Positions 7,663-16,844 of a stretch of 37,497 nucleotides of DNA are shown piece by piece. The DNA is from Flavobacteriales bacterium. Lineage in GTDB: Bacteria > Bacteroidota > Bacteroidia > Flavobacteriales_D > Sanyastnellaceae. Below the pieces are notes generated by a model. The model made no database searches, was not told where the DNA came from, and saw only the letters and a program-made list of their open reading frames with translations. Both the position numbers and the translations under genes were made by a program. Position 1 is the stretch's first letter, and each line of letters opens with the position of its first letter. The stretch lies in the NCBI GenBank assembly GCA_016780385.1, contig JADHLY010000001.1, positions 1-37,497 on the forward strand, written 5' to 3'.

Positions 7663-8408
7663 CAGGCGAGGTGATTCTTGATGCGGTAGTTGATCCTGTG
7701 GAACCGTCCGTCCATCTGATGGACATGGCTCGGCTCTTCTGCCGCGCGGCGGACCAAGGCCTGAACGTCCGGTGCCGCCTGTTCGATGCTCTCGGGATAA
7801 AGAAAATGTCCGATTTCAGAACGGATGGGGGGCGCGGGATAGTCAAACTGCCCGTCAATTCCCCACGCTTCCTCAATCTCAAAGCCCAGCTCTCGCTGGA
7901 TGGGCCGCATGTTGACCCCCATAAACGCAAAACCGTGACGGATGTCCAATCGCGGCATCAGTCCCAACCCGACACACGCCATGGGCAACATCCCAATCCC
8001 CGCCATGGCCGTCTCGCGGCGGCTCCACAAAGCACAGAATTCACCACATCCCTCGCCCTGGTAACGGTTCAAAGCCGCCACCACTTCCGGATGTTCGTGG
8101 CCCACGGCCTGTTCCATGGGCAAAACGTGGTGCTCCTGGCGCTTCTGCAGGCGCATCCCGCTCAGCAAGACGTCTTCGTCCGGCGAAGTCAACAAAAACA
8201 GCGTGGTGTCGGGATCCCCCATCCAGTCTTCACCAAAGGAGGTCAGGTTCGTGATACCGGAAGCCCGCAATACCGCCTTGTGCCCTTCGGCAAAGCGCCG
8301 CGACAAGGCCAGGTCATCTGACGAAGAGAACACGTGCAAGGTGGCCTCTTTGAGTCCCCGGGCGATGTCTACCGCCTCACGCGGTATGTGCGATGGAGAG
8401 CTGCTCAT
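7662..8408 (-). CDS. GNAT-fold protein resembling acyl-amino-acid synthase (FeeM) / autoinducer-synthase-like enzymes
   Basis: The product has 248 residues. The pattern resembles the FeeM/acyl-homoserine-lactone-synthase branch of the GNAT fold. An early strand (LHVFSSSDDLALSRRFAEGH) is followed by LRASGITNLTS. A core strand pair carries LFLLTSPDEDVLLSGMRL, then LPMEQAVG, then GEFCALWSRRETAMAGIG. A long helical part follows, and the late GFAFMGVNMRPIQRELGF resembles the acceptor half of GNATs. This assignment is by pattern memory and is tentative. If correct, the enzyme would transfer an acyl group to a small amine, giving an N-acyl amino acid or signal-like molecule. Its start overlaps the end of the ThiF-like gene by 32 bp and its stop overlaps the kinase start by 1 bp, so the three products are probably made together. 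Confidence 0.6.
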   Translation of the reverse strand: MSSSPSHIPREAVDIARGLKEATLHVFSSSDDLALSRRFAEGHKAVLRASGITNLTSFGEDWMGDPDTTLFLLTSPDEDVLLSGMRLQKRQEHHVLPMEQAVGHEHPEVVAALNRYQGEGCGEFCALWSRRETAMAGIGMLPMACVGLGLMPRLDIRHGFAFMGVNMRPIQRELGFEIEEAWGIDGQFDYPAPPIRSEIGHFLYPESIEQAAPDVQALVRRAAEEPSHVHQMDGRFHRINYRIKNHLA

Positions 8409-9441
8409 TGAAATCGAATCTGATGCGTTGATCTGCGAGGTCTTCCCCCAGAAGAAGTCGGCGAATGGCCGTTGCTGCTATACCGGCCCCGATGGCAACA
8501 TCGCTGTGCAATTGCGGCCAGCCCACCAAGGTCTTGCCCACCTCGTTGAGGCTCTCGCGGGCCCGGTCGCTAATGGCCGAAAGGTCCACAAAGGCGTCCA
8601 GCAATTCTGGCGTCCAAGCGCCACCGCCGGCGAGCTCGGTGAGCTGTTCTGCAGTCAGTCGCCCGTGCAGAAAATCCTCCGTTTCCTCGAGGTCGTAGCG
8701 CTCGATGTCTACCAGGCCGCGGTCGTTGGTTTCCATGACCAGCGGCATCCTGCGGTCGCGGGCACCCAGGCGCAATAGCGCCTTGGCGGCCGGGTCATCA
8801 CAGGCATCCACGACGGTGTCGAGGCCTCCGAGGAAGTCCGACATGACCTCTGGCGCAAAACCAGAAGGCCACAGTTCTACTTCGAGATAAGGATCGATTT
8901 CCGCGATGGCGCGCGCCGCGGACACCAACTTGGAGGCCCCGAGCTCAAAGACCGAGGCCGGAATGCGGTTGAGGTTGGACAGCTCCAGCGTATCGGCATC
9001 GGCGAGGTGCAACCTCCCGACAATCCGCTCCATGGCGAGGGCCAAGGCCACACTGCGGCCCACCGACATCCCGACCACCCCCACGGATTTCTCTGAGAGC
9101 GTCTGCTGTTCGTCCCCGCGAATTTTGTTGCGGTTCCGGTTGGTCCTCACGGCGATAAACTCCGCTTCTTCGAGCAGCAAGACCGCCTTTTGACGCCAGG
9201 GATACCACACCACGGTGCCGTATCGTCCTGTTGGACTGCTGCCTTCACGGGCCGAAAACGCCGCGGTAGACTCACCCACGGGGTCACCCGGATGGGTGCA
9301 TTTAAACCACTCCCTCCACTGACCCGCCATCAGGCTTGCGTCAAGCGGGGCGTGGGTTTCACGCGAAAAAGCGCGCCATGCGTCCAGCCCAGATGGGTTG
9401 GACAAAATGAACTTCACTGCGCGATGAGATGGAGCCGCCAT
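8377..9441 (-). CDS. E1/ThiF-like adenylating protein of the Rv1355c type, without the nitroreductase half
   Basis: The product has 354 residues. An N-terminal region of about 110 residues contains YPWRQKAVLLLEEAEF and RTNRNRNKI. It is followed by an E1-like Rossmann domain with GVVGMSVGRSVA (about 121-132), LADADTLELSNLNRIPAS (Asp148, Asp150, Asn156, Asn158, Arg159), Lys171 in GASKLV, the EIDPYLEVE segment and VVDACDDPAAK. These are the ATP-binding and adenylation residues of the ThiF/MoeB/E1 superfamily. The order and wording match what I recall of the Rv1355c family. Members I remember continue into a nitroreductase-like domain; here the protein stops and a separate GNAT-like gene begins. 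No CxxC zinc pairs are visible. It is the first gene of the five-gene operon. A role in thiamine synthesis is unlikely because no thi genes adjoin; the substrate is unknown. Confidence 0.8.
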   Translation of the reverse strand: MAAPSHRAVKFILSNPSGLDAWRAFSRETHAPLDASLMAGQWREWFKCTHPGDPVGESTAAFSAREGSSPTGRYGTVVWYPWRQKAVLLLEEAEFIAVRTNRNRNKIRGDEQQTLSEKSVGVVGMSVGRSVALALAMERIVGRLHLADADTLELSNLNRIPASVFELGASKLVSAARAIAEIDPYLEVELWPSGFAPEVMSDFLGGLDTVVDACDDPAAKALLRLGARDRRMPLVMETNDRGLVDIERYDLEETEDFLHGRLTAEQLTELAGGGAWTPELLDAFVDLSAISDRARESLNEVGKTLVGWPQLHSDVAIGAGIAATAIRRLLLGEDLADQRIRFDFNEQLSIAHTA

Positions 9442-9446
9442 ATACA

Positions 9447-9457
9447 GTGAATTTCAC
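9447..9457. promoter_or_regulatory. Short palindrome just upstream of the ThiF-operon start
   Basis: GTGAA-T-TTCAC is a perfect 11-bp inverted repeat starting 6 nt upstream of the ATG at 9441. It lies where a repressor or a transcription start would be. The region 9442-9579 otherwise shows no clear -7 element for either divergent gene. Such short palindromes occur by chance, so the call is weak. Confidence 0.25.
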
Positions 9458-9579
9458 GACTTAAACCCTGCGCAAAACACCCCAACCATCCGGTTATGCA
9501 CGACCCACGGTGGACGCTTGGCACACCAGATTTTAGGCGATGTGCAACCTTCAAGGTGAGCTTGCGTACAATTCACAGC

Positions 9580-10023
9580 ATGTTACTGACGACCCCCACT
9601 TTCAACATCGAAATTCTGCCCAATGCCTTGGCGGCATTGCCGGAATTGTTCACAGGCCTTGACAGCATCCTTCCCGCCTTGGACATCCAGCTGGAAGAAG
9701 CGTGGTCAGGAGAATCCGGTGCAGCCACCGAGGTGCTCATCACCGCCAATGTGGAACAAGCCCTCTTGGACAGCCGCGCCGTATTTCTGGTCAACCCCTG
9801 CCCAGACCCAACTCAACTGGCCAACCTGCTCGACACAGGGCGCCAAGTGCGCTGGGTATCGGAAGGCACCCAGCAAAGCGTTTGGGTGGACAGCTTCGCC
9901 CGTTTCCTGTTCACGTTGCGCATCTCCGAGAAGGCCCAAGCCACCCGGAACCTCATGCACGCTTCCCGCAGTAAGACCAAGGCGATCCCTTCTTCAAAGG
10001 GCAAGCGCAAAAAGGCCAGCTAA
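9580..10023 (+). CDS. Hypothetical protein with basic C-terminal tail
   Basis: The product has 147 residues from the ATG at 9580; the open frame extends back to 9496 without coding-like sequence. It has no family I recognise. The body is acidic and hydrophobic (LPELFTGLDSILPALDIQLEEAW, then VLITANVEQALLDSRAVFLVNP, then TQQSVWVDSFARFLFTLRI), consistent with a small alpha/beta domain. The last 25 residues are strongly basic (RSKTKAIPSSKGKRKKAS), as in proteins touching nucleic acid. There is no signal peptide or membrane helix. It is divergent from the ThiF operon and converges on the DUF4924 gene with a 10-bp gap. A regulatory link to the divergent operon is possible but unsupported. Confidence 0.6.
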   Translation: MLLTTPTFNIEILPNALAALPELFTGLDSILPALDIQLEEAWSGESGAATEVLITANVEQALLDSRAVFLVNPCPDPTQLANLLDTGRQVRWVSEGTQQSVWVDSFARFLFTLRISEKAQATRNLMHASRSKTKAIPSSKGKRKKAS

Positions 10024-10033
10024 GGGCAGAGCA

Positions 10034-10561
10034 TCACAATTCTCCCGCGCGCATCCGGAGGTAGCGGCCACCCAACAAGTTGGCCCAATCCCGGATCACA
10101 CCCAGGCTTTCCTCCGTTTCCTTGGAAACGGTCTTCCCGCCCATTCTCAGCACGAGCCATCCGTACAAGGCAACGAGCATGGACTCGACCTCCGTGCCCG
10201 TCGGCTCACCGCGCTCTGCCATTGCCTCAATGTGCGGCTTGGCCTGTTCCACTGCCGCCTTGTACTCCTCATCCTTGAGGACGTCCAACAGGGTCCGGTG
10301 CAGGTAGGTCAATTCAATCATGACCTCATCCAAGGACGAGACATGCCCCTTGGCCGACTTGTTTTCGCGCTTCAACGCTTGGATGAGCTCTCCAAACCAC
10401 GCGAGTTCCGCTTCCAGCCTGTCGCCCTGATAGGCCGAAGACAAATGCGCCCTCAAGGCCGCGAGATCGAGGTTGACCGCGCGGACCAGGTCCTCCATTT
10501 GCCAGAGGTACAGGATGTACTCGACAATGTGCTGGTGCCGTTTTTCTTCTGCCGTCGTCAT
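10034..10561 (-). CDS. DUF4924 family protein
   Basis: The product has 175 residues and is all helical. The N-terminal EKRHQHIVEYILYLWQMEDLVRA (two adjoining parts) and the later LIELTYLHRTLLDVLKDEEYK-like segment match the Bacteroidota family I know as DUF4924: an E-K-R start, YxLYxWQxEDLIRA, then an I-E-L-T-x-L-H stretch. The C-terminal part (ALYGWLVLRMGGKTVSKETE) also fits. It has no catalytic motif and is predicted cytosolic. Its ATG overlaps the stop of the small upstream gene as ATGA (10558-10561), so the two are translated together. Function is unknown. Confidence 0.8.
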   Translation of the reverse strand: MTTAEEKRHQHIVEYILYLWQMEDLVRAVNLDLAALRAHLSSAYQGDRLEAELAWFGELIQALKRENKSAKGHVSSLDEVMIELTYLHRTLLDVLKDEEYKAAVEQAKPHIEAMAERGEPTGTEVESMLVALYGWLVLRMGGKTVSKETEESLGVIRDWANLLGGRYLRMRAGEL

Positions 10562-10815
10562 GGCGTCTTCTCATCTGGTGTCCCCGCATCCAAAGCCGCA
10601 CTGCGCGCAGCTTTCATCGTCAAGAACATTTGCTCTACTTCCGGAATGAGCTGCTGCGCAAAGGATTGCACCGCTTGCAGCCCACCTGCACCCTCTACAG
10701 GAAGCCGATAAGTCTGCTCCAATGGGCCCCAGGTGAACTGGACATGATACTTCTCGTTCCATTCCTGGATGACAATGCGCATCACGCGGTGGGGAATCTG
10801 TGCTACGGTTCTCAT
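10558..10815 (-). CDS. Small conserved hypothetical protein, 85 aa
   Basis: The start is ATG at 10813-10815, preceded on the minus strand by a -7-like TACCTTCG (10835-10828). The product is 85 residues. An N-terminal beta-hairpin-like part (VMRIVIQEWNEKYHVQFTWG) is followed by LEQTYRLPVEG and a helix (SFAQQLIPEVEQMFLTMKAA). I recall similar short proteins beside housekeeping genes in Bacteroidota but cannot name a family. A much longer open frame on the same strand (to 11388) lies antisense to the DUF1853 gene and is not credible beyond this start. Translational coupling to DUF4924 through an ATGA overlap supports it as real. Confidence 0.65.
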   Translation of the reverse strand: MRTVAQIPHRVMRIVIQEWNEKYHVQFTWGPLEQTYRLPVEGAGGLQAVQSFAQQLIPEVEQMFLTMKAARSAALDAGTPDEKTP

Positions 10816-10827
10816 GGGATTCGGACG

Positions 10828-10835
10828 CGAAGGTA
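10828..10835 (-). promoter_or_regulatory. -7 promoter element for the 85-aa gene and DUF4924
   Basis: Read on the minus strand, TACCTTCG fits TAnnTTCG and ends 12 nt before the ATG at 10815. It lies inside a 33-bp divergent gap shared with the DUF1853 gene, so the two promoters must overlap. Confidence 0.4.
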
Positions 10836-10848
10836 GAATTTCGCACCC

Positions 10849-11823
10849 GTGCAAGACCCCTGGCTTGAAGAATGGCGTTCCGCGCTCGCTGCGCACCCCG
10901 AGGCATTGGCCGCCCTGATGCGGTTGCGCTGGGCTGTTGGGTCCGCACCACTCATGGCGCACCATCCCCAAATGGGCTTTCAGGTGCTGGACGACGCCTG
11001 GTGCCAAGACGCCCTCATTGCGGACGCCCCCCTCTTCAACCGCTGGGCCCAAGACATCGCATCGGGGAGCATGCCCCTGCCACAGGAGGTATTGCACCCC
11101 CACGATCAATTGCTGGGCAAACACTTCGAAGCCCTCATCGCATGCTGGCTCGGTGCCAGTCCCCATTTCAAGCTCCTCGCCCACAGTGCCCAACTGCAAG
11201 AGGGGAAGCGCACGGTGGGAGAACTCGACTTCCTCGTTGAAGACCTGCGGCATGGGCGCACTTTGCACCTGGAGGTGGCCAGCAAGTTTTACCTCGCCGC
11301 CGAAGACGAGGGCGGCTGGCACCAATGGGTGGGACCCTCCGGCCGCCACGACACCCTCAAGGTGAAAATGGACAAACTCGTGACCCAACTCGGGGCCACA
11401 CGCATGCCGGCTGGCCGCTCACTGCTCCAAGAAAAGCGGATCACCTCCCCCGAACCCGTCCTGCTCATGAAAGGCTGGTTCTTCCACCATTTCAGCCGAC
11501 TGCACCGCCACCGCAAGCCGCAGTGGGCCCACCCCGAATACAACGCGGGTTGGTGGTGCAAGCCCAATGAGGCCCACCAGGTCATGGGCAATGATGCCGT
11601 GCGCATTCTCCCCCTTCCAAAGGGCCGGTGGCTCGGTCGGTTTCATCCAGAAGGCAGCGATCCTCCCCTGCATTGGACGCGGCTCGAGCAGGTCCTCTCC
11701 GACCACTTCTCCCGAACGCACCGCGCGCTGATGTGCGCCGTGGTCATCGAAGGAGAGGCCGGCTGGGAGGAAATTTCACGCGGCTTCGTGGTCCACAAAA
11801 ATTGGCCCGCCATGGGCCGTTGA
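10849..11823 (+). CDS. DUF1853 family protein
   Basis: The product has 324 residues from a GTG start at 10849. The core matches the DUF1853 family: LLGKHFEALIACWLG, then FKLLAHSAQLQ, then RTVGELDFLVED, LHLEVASKFYLAA, WVGPSGRHDTLKVKMDKL and EPVLLMKGWFFHH. The G-E-L-D-F, L-E-V-(A)-x-K-F and later K residues resemble a PD-(D/E)xK nuclease-like arrangement. That is my inference and is not an established activity. No membrane segment or signal is present. It is divergent from the 85-aa gene and ends immediately before the convergent symporter gene with no spacer (stops at 11821-11823 and 11824-11826). Confidence 0.8.
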   Translation: MQDPWLEEWRSALAAHPEALAALMRLRWAVGSAPLMAHHPQMGFQVLDDAWCQDALIADAPLFNRWAQDIASGSMPLPQEVLHPHDQLLGKHFEALIACWLGASPHFKLLAHSAQLQEGKRTVGELDFLVEDLRHGRTLHLEVASKFYLAAEDEGGWHQWVGPSGRHDTLKVKMDKLVTQLGATRMPAGRSLLQEKRITSPEPVLLMKGWFFHHFSRLHRHRKPQWAHPEYNAGWWCKPNEAHQVMGNDAVRILPLPKGRWLGRFHPEGSDPPLHWTRLEQVLSDHFSRTHRALMCAVVIEGEAGWEEISRGFVVHKNWPAMGR

Positions 11824-13476
11824 TCAGCCCCAGAAAAAGGCGTACAAGAAGGCCAACACCGTCAGCACAGCAAAGGCACCGATGTTGTAAAGGGGTTCGG
11901 TAGCGAAGGTGTTGCGCGAAAGCGTGATGCCTTTGGCGTCATCCGCGCCCTTGCCCTCAGAGCGGCTCACCAGCGCGATGACCGCCATGGTCAACAGCGT
12001 CGTAAGGCCCATCTGGTCCAAAAAGGGAAGCTCCACAAATAACGCGCTGTCGGACCACCCCTTGGGCGCCACCTTGAAATACATGGCGATAGGAATGGAC
12101 GCCAGCGCACCCGTGATGGCGCCGCGGTTGGTCGTCTTCTTCCAAAACAGGCCGAGGATGAACACCGCGAGGATGCCTGGGCTCACCACCCCTGTGTACT
12201 CCTGGATGAACTGAAACGCCTGGTCGATGCCTCCGAGAAGCGGTGCCATCACACAGGCAATGGCCAAGGCCACCGCAGCAGAAATCCGGCCCATGCGCAC
12301 CGTGGCGCGGTCATCGGCATCCGGATGGATATAAGGCTTGTAGATGTCCATGGTGAAGATGGTCGACGTGCTGTTGAGCATGGACGCCAAAGACGACACA
12401 ATCGCTGCAGCCAAAGCCGCAAAAGCCAGCCCCTTCAGGCCCGTGGGCAAGAATTGAAGCAGCCATGGATAGGCATAGTCAGGATTGGCGCCGGTCGGGG
12501 GCTTGTTGGCCGCAGCCTCGCCGAGGCTGGTCATCACCGCTGCATCCTGCGTCATCACGTAAGCCGCAATGCCGGGAATGACCACAATCAACGGAAGGAT
12601 GAGCTTGAGGCCGGCCGCAAACAGAATCCCGCGCTGGGATTCCTTGAGCGACTTGGCCGCCAGCGTGCGCTGGATGATGTATTGGTTGAAACCCCAGTAG
12701 TAGATGTTGGCCACCCACATGCCGCCCACCAGCACACCAATGCCCGGAAGGTTCATGTATTCGGGGTGGTCCTTGTCGAGGATCATGGCAAACTTGTCAG
12801 GAGCCGCCTCATAAATGGCCGCAAACCCCGCCCACATGCCACCACCGCCGGAAACGGCGTTGAGCGCGAGGTAGGTCGTCACCAATCCCCCCAAGACCAA
12901 GAACACGACCTGAATGACATCCGTCCAGGAGACCGCAGACAAACCGCCATACAAGGAGTAGGCCGCCGCAAAAAGGCCCAATCCCAGCACCCCGTATGCC
13001 ATGGGAATGCCCATGATCGTCTCCAGTGCCAGCGAACCGAGGTACAACACCGAGGCGAGGTTCACGAAGACATACAAGGAAATCCAGAAGACCGCGAGGA
13101 TGGTCTTGAGGTTGGTCGAGTACCGCTGTTCCACAAATTCTGGAATCGTGTACAGTCCCTTCTCAATGAAAATGGGCAGGAAGTACTTGCCCACGATGAT
13201 GAGGGTCAAGGCCGCCATCCATTCGTAAGAGGCGATGGCCAATCCAATCTTGAACCCCGAACCCGACATCCCGATAAACTGCTCGGCGGAGATGTTGGCG
13301 GCAATCAGCGAAGCCCCCACAGCCCACCATGGGAGAGACTTGCTGGCGAGGAAATAATCCTCCGCGTTTTTCTGGTGTCCTTTTTTGTCCCGAGAGACCC
13401 AAAGTCCGACCCCGAGAATGAGCACGGCATAGCCGATGAAAATGGCGTAATCGAGCGCCGAAAAAGTACTGGTCAT
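11824..13476 (-). CDS. Sodium:solute symporter (SSS/SLC5 family, sugar-type)
   Basis: The start was placed at ATG 13476 (MTSTFSALDY), giving 550 residues, close to Vibrio vSGLT; the open frame continues upstream to 13755 but that part overlaps the divergent gene. Features are a first helix (YAIFIGYAVLILGVGLWVS), an AEDYFLASKSLPWWAVGASL stretch, then ISAEQFIGMSGSGFKIGLA typical of the Na+/substrate site, YTIPEFVEQRY, YSLYGGLSAVSWTDVIQ, and a later GLKGLAFAALAAAIVSSLAS helix with the conserved SS pair. About 14 hydrophobic segments are expected. SSS proteins import sugars, amino acids or vitamins with Na+; closeness to the SGLT group plus the divergent beta-galactosidase suggests galactose/galactoside uptake across the inner membrane. 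Confidence 0.92.
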   Translation of the reverse strand: MTSTFSALDYAIFIGYAVLILGVGLWVSRDKKGHQKNAEDYFLASKSLPWWAVGASLIAANISAEQFIGMSGSGFKIGLAIASYEWMAALTLIIVGKYFLPIFIEKGLYTIPEFVEQRYSTNLKTILAVFWISLYVFVNLASVLYLGSLALETIMGIPMAYGVLGLGLFAAAYSLYGGLSAVSWTDVIQVVFLVLGGLVTTYLALNAVSGGGGMWAGFAAIYEAAPDKFAMILDKDHPEYMNLPGIGVLVGGMWVANIYYWGFNQYIIQRTLAAKSLKESQRGILFAAGLKLILPLIVVIPGIAAYVMTQDAAVMTSLGEAAANKPPTGANPDYAYPWLLQFLPTGLKGLAFAALAAAIVSSLASMLNSTSTIFTMDIYKPYIHPDADDRATVRMGRISAAVALAIACVMAPLLGGIDQAFQFIQEYTGVVSPGILAVFILGLFWKKTTNRGAITGALASIPIAMYFKVAPKGWSDSALFVELPFLDQMGLTTLLTMAVIALVSRSEGKGADDAKGITLSRNTFATEPLYNIGAFAVLTVLAFLYAFFWG

Positions 13477-13486
13477 GATGTCGTAA

Positions 13487-16792
<3,306 letters not shown>

Positions 16793-16844
16793 CCGTCCGG
16801 GTACTGCACCAGCTTCGCCTGTCCTTTAAACTTTCCACGCTAAA

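Noticed and set aside
8377-9441. ThiF-like protein as part of thiamine synthesis, linked to the TPP riboswitch in the same window
   Set aside because: The riboswitch is 21 kb away and controls a receptor; the ThiF-like protein is of the Rv1355c type with no thi genes or riboswitch beside it.
10816-11388. Extension of the 85-aa gene upstream to a 276-codon frame
   Set aside because: The extension is antisense to the DUF1853 gene, and a -7 element lies directly before the internal ATG at 10815.
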